From positions 192,259 through 256,258 of the forward strand of contig NZ_JAOQKC010000001.1 in assembly GCF_025567165.1 (NCBI RefSeq): a stretch of DNA of 64,000 nucleotides. Direction: 5' to 3'. The translations under genes and the position numbers were made by a program. Below are positions 50,650-59,171 of the stretch, in pieces. Below the pieces are notes generated by a model. The model searched no databases. It was not told where the DNA came from and saw nothing but the letters and a program-made list of their open reading frames with translations. The stretch is from Laedolimicola ammoniilytica (GTDB lineage Bacteria; Bacillota; Clostridia; Lachnospirales; Lachnospiraceae). Every line of letters begins with the position of its first letter. Position 1 is the first letter of the stretch.

Positions 50650-51675
50650 ATGAAAAAAATTGTATTTACATCCGCATTGCATACAGAGATACAGGAAGCG
50701 GCTATACCAGGCTATCGGGACAATCAGGTTCTGCTGAAGATTGAACGAATCGGCGTGTGCGGAACCGATATTCAGGTATTTGCCGGAAGAAACCGATATA
50801 TGCAATTTCCGGTTGTACCATTCCATGAAGGAATCGCGCGGGTGGTAAAGGCCGGAGCAGACGTAACACATGTAAAAGCCGGAGACAGAGTAGTGATCCG
50901 TCCGATTATCAGTTGCGGGACCTGTTATTCCTGCCGTCATGGTCATGAAAACGCGTGTGAAAATTTTAATTGCCTGGGCGTCCAGTCAGACGGTCTCGGA
51001 GCGGAATATTTTGTTATCGACAGGGAATATGTCTACCCGATTCCGGAGAGCTGTCCTTTGGATGAAGCGGTGCTTATTGAGCCCTTTGCGGTGGGAATCC
51101 ATGCGGCCCTTCGGGGACAGGTGCAGGGTAAGCGCGTCCTGGTGGTAGGCGCGGGAACTATCGGCAATTTTACAGCGCAGGCCTGCCAGCTTCTTGGGGC
51201 TTCGGAGGTCGCTGTGTGCGATCTGAGTGACGACAAGATTGAGATGGCGAAGCGAGCCGGTATTCAGCACTGTGTAAGCAGTGCGGGACGCTCCCTGAAG
51301 GATGTGGCTTATGAAATTTACGGAACCTTCCCGGACGTTATCCTTGACTGCGTAGGCGCGAAGGTGATTCTGCCGCAGATTCTGGAGTTGGCGGGAAAGA
51401 CGACTACGGTGGTAATTGTAGGAAATTATTCGGAGCCTGTACTGATTGATGTGGCGACCATCCAGAGAAATGAGTTAAATGTATTGGGCAATATTACGTA
51501 TACGGCGGAAGATTTTCAGAAGGCAGTGGAACTCATGGTGAGCGGAAAAGTATATACCGAAGGCTTTATTTCCGCAAAATTCCCCTTTGACGAGGTACAG
51601 GGCATGATGGAATTTGCGCTGGAAAAGCGGGGCGTCAATATGAAAGTAGTTCTAGAATACAACGGGGAGGGATAG
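50650..51675 (+). CDS. Zinc-dependent alcohol dehydrogenase (MDR superfamily)
   Basis: 341 residues. The catalytic zinc ligands are in IGVCGTD and PFHEG, and the structural zinc knuckle is CGTCYSCRHGHENAC. The NAD-binding loop is VVGAGTIGNF. It resembles sorbitol/threonine/galactitol-phosphate dehydrogenases, so a polyol or hydroxy-acid substrate is likely. GAGGAAATAGG lies before ATG 50650. Second oxidoreductase of the cluster. Confidence 0.9.
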   Translation: MKKIVFTSALHTEIQEAAIPGYRDNQVLLKIERIGVCGTDIQVFAGRNRYMQFPVVPFHEGIARVVKAGADVTHVKAGDRVVIRPIISCGTCYSCRHGHENACENFNCLGVQSDGLGAEYFVIDREYVYPIPESCPLDEAVLIEPFAVGIHAALRGQVQGKRVLVVGAGTIGNFTAQACQLLGASEVAVCDLSDDKIEMAKRAGIQHCVSSAGRSLKDVAYEIYGTFPDVILDCVGAKVILPQILELAGKTTTVVIVGNYSEPVLIDVATIQRNELNVLGNITYTAEDFQKAVELMVSGKVYTEGFISAKFPFDEVQGMMEFALEKRGVNMKVVLEYNGEG

Positions 51676-51676
51676 C

Positions 51677-52345
51677 ATGTATCATATTTCACCTTCTCTG
51701 CTCTGCGCAGATCAGATGGAGCTTAGGCAGACTGTCGTCGAGGTGGAAAAGCTGGGTGTTGACTGGCTGCATATCGATGTGATGGACGGCAATTTTGTAC
51801 CGAATTTCGCCTTTGGAACCGACTGTATTCGGGCCATTCGGAAGGAAGCGAAGAGCCCCCTGTATGCGCATATGATGTGTACAAGGCCGATGGAGTTTAT
51901 CAAGCCCTTTGCGGAGCTGGGAGTGGATTATTATTGTTTTCATTATGAGGCTACCGTGAATCCGTTCCGAGTGTGTCAGGAGATAGAGAAAAATGGCATG
52001 AAGGCCGCCATCGCGTTGAATCCGTCCACGCCGGTGGAACTGCTGGAGGATCTGCTTCCGGGTCTGTCCTGTGTAACCCTGATGTCCATAGAACCGGGAT
52101 TTTCCGGCCAGAAGTTTCTTACGCATACTTATAAAAAGATACGGAAACTTCGGAAAATGGCAGGCGACAGCCCGGTGCGGATTGAGATCGACGGAGGAGC
52201 CGATATTCCCATATCCATGAAATGTATCGAGAACGGAGCAGATGTGATCGTGGGCGGATACTTCAACCTGTTTGACAGCGCGTATTCGCTTTCGGACAAG
52301 TACAGAGCCTACAGTCAGGCATTGAAGAACGGAGGGATAGAGTGA
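51677..52345 (+). CDS. Ribulose-phosphate 3-epimerase family protein
   Basis: 222 residues, TIM barrel of the Rpe family. Compared with housekeeping Rpe the signatures are shifted: ISPSLLCAD, HIDVMDGNFVPNF (metal His and catalytic Asp kept), FHYEA, SIEPGFSGQKF and the second Asp in IEIDGGAD, with the phosphate site VGGYFNLF. Catalytic residues are kept, so it should epimerise a ketose phosphate at C3, possibly not ribulose 5-phosphate itself. It starts two bases after the dehydrogenase gene. Confidence 0.88.
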   Translation: MYHISPSLLCADQMELRQTVVEVEKLGVDWLHIDVMDGNFVPNFAFGTDCIRAIRKEAKSPLYAHMMCTRPMEFIKPFAELGVDYYCFHYEATVNPFRVCQEIEKNGMKAAIALNPSTPVELLEDLLPGLSCVTLMSIEPGFSGQKFLTHTYKKIRKLRKMAGDSPVRIEIDGGADIPISMKCIENGADVIVGGYFNLFDSAYSLSDKYRAYSQALKNGGIE

Positions 52346-53079
52346 CAGTACAGGAATTAAAAGAAATCGTAGTTGAGGCAAACAAAGAGCTGCCGAGGCG
52401 TCATATGGTGCTATATTCCTGGGGAAATGTAAGCGCCATTGATCGGGACAAAGGAATCATTGTAATTAAGCCCGTGGGTATTCCCTACGATGATCTGACC
52501 ACGGAAAATGTAAGCGTTGTGGATTTGCAGGGCAATAAGGTGGCCGGAGAGAAAAATCCGTTGAACCCGTCTGTGGATCTGGATATTCACCGGGCGCTGT
52601 ATGAAAATTTCCCGGAGTGCAACGCTATCGTACATACACATTCTACCTACGCGACAGTGATGGCGCAGCTACACCGGGACGTGCCCTGCTTTGGCACAAC
52701 CCATGCGGATTACTTTGCCGGATCCGTTCCCTGCGTGGAGGCTCTTTCTGACGAAGAAATCATTCATGATTACGAATGGAATACAGGCATGGCGATTGTA
52801 AAGTATTTCCAGAAATATGGTATATCACCTGCAGATGTGCCTGCGGCCCTGTCCATCAATCACGGTCCCTTTACCTGGGGCGAGGACTGCTGGGATGCAG
52901 TTCACAAGGCGGTAGTACTGGAAGAAATCTGTAAAATGGCGGTTCACATGCTGGCTATCGAACCGGACTGGCAGCCCATTCCAAAGGTCATGAGCGACAA
53001 GCATTTTTACCGTAAACACGGGGCGAACGCGTATTTTACCAATGACGATCACGGACATGGAATGGTACATAATAAATAA
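52342..53079 (+). CDS. L-ribulose-5-phosphate 4-epimerase-type protein (AraD family)
   Basis: 245 residues of the class II aldolase/AraD fold. The zinc site reads HTHSTYATVMAQ and GTTHADYFAGSVPC, and a third His lies in INHGPFTWG; these agree with the 4-epimerase branch (AraD/UlaF) more than with fuculose-phosphate aldolases. The start is GTG 52342 with GGAGGG upstream, overlapping the epimerase stop. With the Rpe-like protein and transketolase it could bring an L-pentulose phosphate to D-xylulose 5-phosphate. Confidence 0.88.
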   Translation: MTVQELKEIVVEANKELPRRHMVLYSWGNVSAIDRDKGIIVIKPVGIPYDDLTTENVSVVDLQGNKVAGEKNPLNPSVDLDIHRALYENFPECNAIVHTHSTYATVMAQLHRDVPCFGTTHADYFAGSVPCVEALSDEEIIHDYEWNTGMAIVKYFQKYGISPADVPAALSINHGPFTWGEDCWDAVHKAVVLEEICKMAVHMLAIEPDWQPIPKVMSDKHFYRKHGANAYFTNDDHGHGMVHNK

Positions 53080-53097
53080 AAACTTACGGAGGGGTAT

Positions 53098-53931
53098 ATG
53101 AAGCATATTTATGTAAACTTAAAGCGCTTTGAAATCCCGGTTGAGCTTGGGGGCTTAAATCGGCTGGCGCCGGTATCTAAATGGGGCGAATATATCGTAA
53201 CACATACACAGGAGGAGCTGAAGAAATACGATCCGCAGGAGGTGGAATTCGTTCAGATCTATCCGGAGTCCCAGATTCTGAAGGCTTCAGAGGCAAAGAG
53301 CGAGGGCAGTCCAATTAAGATCGGAGGCCAGGGCGTGTACCGGATGGACGCCGGACGGGACGGCTTCGGCGCGTTTACGACCAATTGCCCGGCGGCGTCT
53401 ATGGCGGTGATGGGGGTAGATACCATCGTAATCGGCCACTGTGAGGAGCGTGCGGACAAGCTGGGCGTGATGCAGGCGGCAGGCGCGACGGACACAGCAG
53501 CAGTGAACCGGATCTTAAACGAAGAAGTGAAGCTGGCGCAGGCAAGAGGCATGAAGGTTCTTTACTGTATCGGTGAAAAGAGCGAGGAACAGGAGCACTG
53601 GCAGGAGGTTCTGGGCGAGCAGCTCCGGATAGGTCTGGATGGCGTGGACAAGACAAAGGTTGTGTTGGGGTATGAGCCTATCTGGTCCATAGGACCCGGA
53701 AAAACACCAGCAGATAAAGCGTATATTACCAAGATAGCCCGGTTCGCGAAAGAGGTGACCGGCGGCTGCGACATGGTATATGGTGGCGGCCTGAAGAAAG
53801 AAAATGCGGAAATGCTGGCTTCCATCGACGAGATTGACGGCGGGCTGATTGGCCTGACCCGTTTTACCGGCGAGATTGGCTTCTATCCGGATGAATATCT
53901 GGAGATTATCAAACTGTATCTGGGAAAGTGA
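53098..53931 (+). CDS. Triose-phosphate-isomerase-like protein
   Basis: 277 residues, longer than standard TPI (about 250). The catalytic set is kept: Asn7/Lys9 in YVNLKRF, His in IGHCEER (family IGHSERR), Glu in YEPIWSIGPGKTP. The last phosphate-binding segment differs: GLIGLTRF stands where TPI has a GG-containing GALVGGASL, and the barrel is extended at the C-terminus. It is therefore a paralogue rather than the glycolytic enzyme, possibly acting on a tetrulose phosphate like the TPI-family isomerases of erythritol and threitol pathways. GGAGGGG precedes the start. Confidence 0.85.
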   Translation: MKHIYVNLKRFEIPVELGGLNRLAPVSKWGEYIVTHTQEELKKYDPQEVEFVQIYPESQILKASEAKSEGSPIKIGGQGVYRMDAGRDGFGAFTTNCPAASMAVMGVDTIVIGHCEERADKLGVMQAAGATDTAAVNRILNEEVKLAQARGMKVLYCIGEKSEEQEHWQEVLGEQLRIGLDGVDKTKVVLGYEPIWSIGPGKTPADKAYITKIARFAKEVTGGCDMVYGGGLKKENAEMLASIDEIDGGLIGLTRFTGEIGFYPDEYLEIIKLYLGK

Positions 53932-53941
53932 GGAGAGAGGT

Positions 53942-55396
53942 ATGAAACTTGATTTTGAATATGGCCATGGCACAATGACAGCAGAGCTTCCGGATACTAC
54001 CGATGTATTTATTCCGGGAGAGACCATTCCAGATCCGCCCTGTATCCCGGAGGATCAGATCGTAGCCAAAACACGGGAATCCATACGCAATCCTATGGGA
54101 ATGAAACCGCTTTCCGAGCTGGCTCATAAGGGAAGCAAAGTCGTTATCGTAATTCCGGATATTGTAAAGGGTGGCTGCCAGCCGACCTCCCACAGAAAAG
54201 TAGCGATTCGTCTGATTGTAGATGAGCTGTATGCGGCAGGCGTGGAGAAAAAAGATATTCTGCTTCTGTTTTCCAATGGCTTGCATCCCAGAACTACCAC
54301 AAAAGAGGCAAAACAGATTCTGGGTAAGGAATTATTTGACGAGTTTTACTGGACCCATCAGATTACAAGTCATGATTCCGAAGATTATGAGCATCTGGTG
54401 GATCTGGGCTGTACCGAGCGCGGCGATCGGGTTCTGATGAATAAGTATGTGTTCGATTGTGATATTCCCATTCTGATCGGTCACACCCAGGGCAATCCCT
54501 ATGGCGGTTATTCCGGAGGCTACAAGCACTGCGCGACCGGTATCACCCACTGGCGTTCCATAGCTACCCACCATGTTCCGGAGGTTATGCACGGATCGGA
54601 TTTCACACCGGTTTCCGGACATAGCATGATGAGAACGAAATTCAATGAGATCGGAATGCTGATGGAAGAAAAGATGGGCCATCCTTTCTTCTGCTGCGAC
54701 GCGGTATTGGACACTTATTCCCGTCAGATCGAGATCAATTCCGGTTATGCGAAAGTGATGCAGCCCAAGTCCTGGATTATGGCGAATAAGCGTACCTATG
54801 TACCGTTTGCCGAGGAGAAATATGACGTCATGGTATTCGGTATGCCTCAGAATTTCCATTATGGTGACGGTATGGGAACCAATCCTATTCAGTTGATGCA
54901 GGCGCTTTCCGCGCAGGTGGTTCGCCACAAGCGCGTTATGAAGGATAATTGCGTCATCATTTGCTCCTCTATTTGCAATGGATATTTCCACGATGAGAGA
55001 TGGCCGTATCTGCGTGAGTTGTACGAGATGTTCCAGCATGATTATATGAACGTCTTACCGGATATGAACCGTTACGGTGAATATTTCGCGACAAATGAAG
55101 AATATATCCGCAAATATCGTTTTGCGAATGCGTTCCATCCGTTCCACGGCTTTTCCATGATGAGCAGCGCGCATATCGCGGAAATGAATACCAGCGCCAT
55201 CTACATCGTAGGCGCGCAGGAACCCGGCATCGCCAGAAGTATGGGATTGAAGACACGGGCAACCTTCGAGGAGGCTCTGGAGGATGCGAAGAAGAAATAT
55301 GTAGGACCGAACCCCAATATTCTTGCGTTGCCGAAAACCTTTAAGATTGGCGCAGTCCATCTGTGCATGAAAGACGACGATTTGTCAAACGTATAG
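53942..55396 (+). CDS. LarA-superfamily protein (nickel-pincer hydroxyacid racemase/epimerase homologue)
   Basis: 484 residues (LarA is about 425). Comparing with L. plantarum LarA as I remember it: Lys184, which carries the pincer cofactor, corresponds to Lys195 in GGYSGGYK. The Ni ligand His200 corresponds to His211 in IATHH. His108 corresponds to His115 in SNGLHPRT. The second catalytic base His174 falls on Asn185 (GNPYGG). Spacings 174-184-200 and 185-195-211 are identical. Asp72/Arg75 correspond to Asp73/Lys76. So it probably binds the nickel pincer nucleotide but with changed acid/base chemistry. It lies ten bases after the TPI-like gene; larB and larC follow downstream. Confidence 0.85.
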   Translation: MKLDFEYGHGTMTAELPDTTDVFIPGETIPDPPCIPEDQIVAKTRESIRNPMGMKPLSELAHKGSKVVIVIPDIVKGGCQPTSHRKVAIRLIVDELYAAGVEKKDILLLFSNGLHPRTTTKEAKQILGKELFDEFYWTHQITSHDSEDYEHLVDLGCTERGDRVLMNKYVFDCDIPILIGHTQGNPYGGYSGGYKHCATGITHWRSIATHHVPEVMHGSDFTPVSGHSMMRTKFNEIGMLMEEKMGHPFFCCDAVLDTYSRQIEINSGYAKVMQPKSWIMANKRTYVPFAEEKYDVMVFGMPQNFHYGDGMGTNPIQLMQALSAQVVRHKRVMKDNCVIICSSICNGYFHDERWPYLRELYEMFQHDYMNVLPDMNRYGEYFATNEEYIRKYRFANAFHPFHGFSMMSSAHIAEMNTSAIYIVGAQEPGIARSMGLKTRATFEEALEDAKKKYVGPNPNILALPKTFKIGAVHLCMKDDDLSNV

Positions 55397-55419
55397 AAAA
55401 TATAGAAGAAAAGTTGTCG

Positions 55420-55453
55420 TGGCACCGCAGAATCGGGCGGTGCCATATTTATT
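55420..55453 (+). terminator. Hairpin between the larA-type and TSUP genes
   Basis: TGGCACCGC / GCGGTGCCA, then TATTTATT. A moderate terminator that would allow read-through. Confidence 0.65.
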
Positions 55454-55464
55454 AGAAGGATGCT

Positions 55465-56184
55465 ATGAAATTAACATTATTTATACTTCTTGTATTTAGT
55501 TTTAACCTGATTCAGACTATAGGCGCATTCGCCGGTACTATGCTGGCGATGCCGTTTGCGATTTTGCTGTTGGGTCCGGAGCAAGCCAGGCTGATATTGA
55601 CGGCAGTTGGAATCTTAAGCTGTATTTATCCCGTGTTGAGCTGCCGTAGCTTCATTGATTGGAAAGAGGTTCGGAAAATCGGTATTTATATGGCGGCAGG
55701 AATCCTAGCGGCACAATTTCTGCTGAAGTATTTGTACGGGACGGCAATTTTGACAGTGTATGGACTGCTGGTGATAGGAGTGGCCCTTCGGAATTTCAGA
55801 CAGACGAATCCGCGACAGCTTCCGTCATGGTTAGACAACTTGATTTTACTGATGGCAGGCCTGGTACACGGCGCGTTTCTTTCTGGTGGTTCCTTCCTTC
55901 TTATCTATGCAATAGAGCATTTTGCAAAGAAGGATGTACAGCGTTCCACCCTGTCTGTGCTCTGGTTAATCCTGAACGGTGGAATGGTTGTACTGTTCAC
56001 AGCGCAGGGGCTGTATTGCAGGGAAAACCTGCATTATGTGTGGATCGGAGTCATTCCGGCGATTCTGGGAATTTTTTTGGGAGATTGTCTGCAGAAAAAG
56101 CTGGATGAAACCTTATTTCGAAAATTTTCAAACTGCCTGCTATTTCTGTCAGGCAGTGTGTTAGTGATAAAATGCTTTTTGTAA
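55465..56184 (+). CDS. TSUP (TauE/SafE) family membrane transporter
   Basis: 239 residues, about seven to eight membrane helices. The family internal-repeat pattern is visible: IGAFAGTMLAMPFAILLLG in the first half and GLVHGAFLSGGSFLLIYAI in the second. TSUP proteins export or import small anions such as sulfite, sulfoacetate or organic acids. In this place it most likely moves the substrate, product or a waste anion of the LarA pathway. AGAAGGA precedes the start. Confidence 0.88.
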   Translation: MKLTLFILLVFSFNLIQTIGAFAGTMLAMPFAILLLGPEQARLILTAVGILSCIYPVLSCRSFIDWKEVRKIGIYMAAGILAAQFLLKYLYGTAILTVYGLLVIGVALRNFRQTNPRQLPSWLDNLILLMAGLVHGAFLSGGSFLLIYAIEHFAKKDVQRSTLSVLWLILNGGMVVLFTAQGLYCRENLHYVWIGVIPAILGIFLGDCLQKKLDETLFRKFSNCLLFLSGSVLVIKCFL

Positions 56185-56281
56185 AAAACAAAGACAGGAT
56201 TTCCACTTGTTATTATCCCAGGAACTATTTATAATATCAATAGATCTGATCAATTGAACCGACAGACCGAGGTGCTGACAC

Positions 56282-57070
56282 ATGGATGTGACAAAACTTT
56301 TAACTCAGATAAAAAATAATGAAATATCGATAGAACAGGCCGAAGCCGAGTTGAAGAACCTCCCCTATGAGGATCTGGGCTTCGCCAAGCTGGATCATCA
56401 CCGGAAGGTGCGGCAGGGCTTCGAGGAAGTGGTGTACTGCCAGGGAAAGGCGACGCCCCATCTGGTGAAAATATATCAGACGCTGACGGCGGAGGGCATC
56501 GACGTGCTGGGCACCCGGGCCAGCCGGGAGCAGTATGAGGCGGTAAAAGAGGCAATTCCGGAGGCAGTCTGGGACGAGGTATCCCGGGTGTTGAAGGTGG
56601 AGAAGCGGGACAGGAAGCGGATAGGCCGCATCGTGGTCTGTACCGGCGGTACGGCGGATGTGCCGGTGGCAGAGGAAGCAGCCCAGGTGGCGGAATTTTT
56701 CGGCACCAAGGTGACGCGCCTCTATGACGTGGGCGTGGCCGGAATCCACCGCCTGCTTTCGAATATGAAGGCCTTCCAGGGCGCCAGCTGCGTCATTGCG
56801 GTAGCAGGGATGGAGGGTGCGCTGGCCGGAGTGGTGGCGGGTCTGGTGGATGTGCCGGTCATCGCAGTGCCGACTTCCGTGGGATATGGCGCGAACTTCG
56901 GCGGCCTGTCGGCCCTTTTGACCATGCTGAATTCCTGTGCCAACGGCATTACCACGGTAAATATCGACAATGGTTACGGAGCGGCTTATGTGGCGACCCA
57001 GATCAACCGGCTGGCCTGCGGTGGCAGACATCTCAGTGAAGAGGTAGTGGAGGAAGAAAAAGATGAGTAA
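56282..57070 (+). CDS. larB: Nickel pincer cofactor biosynthesis protein LarB
   Basis: 262 residues. LarB carboxylates and hydrolyses nicotinic acid adenine dinucleotide, the first step of the nickel pincer nucleotide cofactor. The N-terminal third (LGFAKLDHHRKVRQGFEEVVYC) and the PurE-like C-terminal domain (VVCTGGTADVPVAEEAA; YDVGVAGIHRLL; VAGMEGALAGVVAGL; VPTSVGYGANFGGLSALLTML) fit LarB. Its end overlaps the larC N-terminal gene by eight bases. The presence of larB and larC supports the view that the larA-type protein is cofactor-dependent. Confidence 0.94.
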   Translation: MDVTKLLTQIKNNEISIEQAEAELKNLPYEDLGFAKLDHHRKVRQGFEEVVYCQGKATPHLVKIYQTLTAEGIDVLGTRASREQYEAVKEAIPEAVWDEVSRVLKVEKRDRKRIGRIVVCTGGTADVPVAEEAAQVAEFFGTKVTRLYDVGVAGIHRLLSNMKAFQGASCVIAVAGMEGALAGVVAGLVDVPVIAVPTSVGYGANFGGLSALLTMLNSCANGITTVNIDNGYGAAYVATQINRLACGGRHLSEEVVEEEKDE

Positions 57071-57827
57071 TGGCAATACCTTATATCTGGAGTGCCGCTC
57101 CGGCATCAGCGGCGATATGACCGTGGCAGCCCTGCTGGATCTGGGCGCGACCGAGGAGAACCTGCGGGCGGAGCTTGCGAAGCTGCCGGTGGACGGCTAT
57201 GAAATCCAAGTGAAGAAAATCGTAAAGAGCGGACTGCTGGTCAGCGATTTTGACGTGATCCTGGAACATGAGGTACCGGCGCATACGCATGAACATTCAC
57301 ACATGCATCCCCATGTTCATCGCAGTTGGGCCGACATCGAAAAGATGCTCCTGGAATCCGACCTGAAGCCCCGTGTCAAGGCTCTGTCCCTGCAGATGTT
57401 CCGTACCGTAGCCGAGGCTGAGGCAAAGGTTCATGGTCATCCGGTGGACGAGGTACATTTCCACGAGGTGGGCGCTGTGGATTCCATTGTGGATATTGTG
57501 GGTACGGCAGCCTGCCTGGACGAGTTAAATGTGGATAAAGTGGTCGTTTCCGAATTGACCGAGGGCTGCGGCCACATCCGCTGTCAGCACGGCGTACTGC
57601 CGGTGCCGGTTCCGGCGGTGTTGGAGATTGCGGCGGCCCATCACCTGACCTTCCACCAGATCGAGCAGGAGGGCGAAATGGTTACCCCGACCGGCGCCGC
57701 GATTGCGGCATTATCCGAGGGACAGATCCCGGCTGCTTACTGTGTGAAAAAAGTCGGCATGGGCGCGGGGAAGCGGGAGTATCAGAATACGAATATCCTG
57801 CGGGCGATGCTGATCGAAGAGAAATAG
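57063..57827 (+). CDS. larC: Nickel pincer cofactor biosynthesis protein LarC, N-terminal part (LarC1)
   Basis: 254 residues that cover only the N-terminal domain of LarC, the CTP-dependent nickel insertase. The start LYLECRSGISGDM is typical, followed by a histidine cluster with seven His at 74-86 and DEVHFHEVGAVDSIVDIVG. It ends right after ILRAMLIEEK with a real stop, so the C-terminal domain must come from another gene, probably the one at 60055. In L. plantarum the two halves are joined by a programmed frameshift; here they are separate genes 2.2 kb apart. Confidence 0.92.
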   Translation: MSNGNTLYLECRSGISGDMTVAALLDLGATEENLRAELAKLPVDGYEIQVKKIVKSGLLVSDFDVILEHEVPAHTHEHSHMHPHVHRSWADIEKMLLESDLKPRVKALSLQMFRTVAEAEAKVHGHPVDEVHFHEVGAVDSIVDIVGTAACLDELNVDKVVVSELTEGCGHIRCQHGVLPVPVPAVLEIAAAHHLTFHQIEQEGEMVTPTGAAIAALSEGQIPAAYCVKKVGMGAGKREYQNTNILRAMLIEEK

Positions 57828-57857
57828 AAAAGACACGGGAAATTTCCCGTGTCTTTT
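57828..57857. terminator. Bidirectional terminator (perfect 30-bp palindrome)
   Basis: AAAAGACACGGGAAA and its exact complement, directly between the stops of larC and the convergent chromate-transporter-like gene. A-run on one side and T-run on the other, so it can work both ways. Confidence 0.92.
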
Positions 57858-58427
57858 CTACAGAAACCCTACTACCACATCTACAACCACCTTCATTACG
57901 CCCGCCAGCACCATCACCAGAATCGGATTCAGCTTACACTTTTGCAATAACACGATACAGAGAATGAAGATCACCACCAAATCCCAGTTGGTATCCGCCA
58001 GTGCGATGGCGGCGCTGCTACCCCAGAACGCCGTAATCAGAATCGAGATCCCCGCCGATGCAATCATGGCCACTACCGCAGGCCGGAGCGACCCCAGGAT
58101 TCCCTGCAGCAGGGACAGATTTCGGTATTTCAGATAGAGTGAAGCAATCAGCGTCACGATGATACAGGAGGGCAGGATGCACCCCAGGGTCGCTATCAGT
58201 GCTCCCGGTATACCGGCGATCTTGATACCGACGAAGGTGGCCGAATTCACCGCGATAGGTCCCGGTGTCATCTGGGAAATGGTGATGAGATCGGTAAATT
58301 CAGCCATGGAGAGCCAGTGGTACTTTGTCACCACTTGAGCCTGAATCAGCGGCATGGCCGCATACCCGCCGCCGAAGCTGAAGGCTCCGATTTGCAGAAA
58401 GCTTAAAAATAATTCCAGTAAAATCAT
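57858..58427 (-). CDS. Chromate-transporter-like protein, short form (second gene)
   Basis: 189 residues, one CHR domain with about six helices: FLQIGAFSFGGGYAAMPLIQ, ITISQMTPGPIAVNSATFVG and a C-terminal hydrophobic pair. Short CHR proteins come as adjacent pairs that probably form a heterodimer. Chromate is the known substrate of some family members, but in gut anaerobes the true substrate is unknown. Transcribed after its partner at 58468. Confidence 0.9.
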   Translation of the reverse strand: MILLELFLSFLQIGAFSFGGGYAAMPLIQAQVVTKYHWLSMAEFTDLITISQMTPGPIAVNSATFVGIKIAGIPGALIATLGCILPSCIIVTLIASLYLKYRNLSLLQGILGSLRPAVVAMIASAGISILITAFWGSSAAIALADTNWDLVVIFILCIVLLQKCKLNPILVMVLAGVMKVVVDVVVGFL

Positions 58428-58467
58428 TCCAATAACCTCTTTCTATTTATAAATCATTTTCCAAAAG

Positions 58468-59067
58468 TCAGGACTGCTTGTCATGAGGAGTATGCGAGGT
58501 ATCAGTTCGGCTGTTTCGATTTTTCACCAGCGTCCGTACCGTCCCCAGCGTCGCGCAGGCCAAAATAATATAGATGACATTGATGCCGTACACACAGGAC
58601 GCGATAAAAGCTGCCAGCATAATCAGGATGGACACAATATTTTTACTGTGTACGATGCCAGAGCCCATATCATAGACCACGGAAGCGATGACTGCGCCTA
58701 CGCCCGCCTGCATCCCCAGGAGCAGTCGGCTGATGACAAAATTATCGCGGAACGCCGCATAGAAGATCGAGATCACCGAGATAATCAGGAACGGCGGAAT
58801 AATCGTCCCCAGAATCGCCACCAGCGTACCGGGCAGTCCCGCCAGCTTAAAGCCCACCACGATGGCTCCGTTTACCGCGATAGCGCCCGGCGACGACTGG
58901 GCGATGGCCACCAGATCCAGCATCTCATCTTCCTCGATCCAGTGATATTCATCCACAAATTTCTTCTTCATCAGCGTCACGATTACATACCCGCCGCCGA
59001 AGGTAAAGGCGCTCAGGTAGAGCGTCGAGATAAATATTTTCCATAAAACCATCTTTTTATTATTCAT
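58468..59067 (-). CDS. Chromate-transporter-like protein, short form (first gene)
   Basis: 199 residues; partner of the gene at 57858 with the equivalent blocks LSAFTFGGGYVIVTLMKK and AIAQSSPGAIAVNGAIVVG. The hydrophilic C-terminal tail (KNRNSRTDTSHTPHDKQS) is absent in the partner. GGAGG lies before the start. Divergent from the LysR gene, the usual arrangement for a LysR-controlled transporter. Confidence 0.9.
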   Translation of the reverse strand: MNNKKMVLWKIFISTLYLSAFTFGGGYVIVTLMKKKFVDEYHWIEEDEMLDLVAIAQSSPGAIAVNGAIVVGFKLAGLPGTLVAILGTIIPPFLIISVISIFYAAFRDNFVISRLLLGMQAGVGAVIASVVYDMGSGIVHSKNIVSILIMLAAFIASCVYGINVIYIILACATLGTVRTLVKNRNSRTDTSHTPHDKQS

Positions 59068-59171
59068 TGAAAAACCCTCCTACGCAACCAGTATAAGGAT
59101 TCTTGACTTATATGTAAAATAGTATTATTTTATAATTATCATAATGAATTTATTATAAAGGAACGAAAACT

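Noticed and set aside
43716..56184. Considered as the known transketolase pathway for sulfoquinovose
   Set aside because: The split transketolase, NitT/TauT transporter and TSUP exporter fit, but there is no sulfoquinovosidase, no sulfosugar isomerase and no RpiB-like sulfoerythrose isomerase, and larA/larB/larC are not part of that pathway. A sulfonate substrate remains possible.
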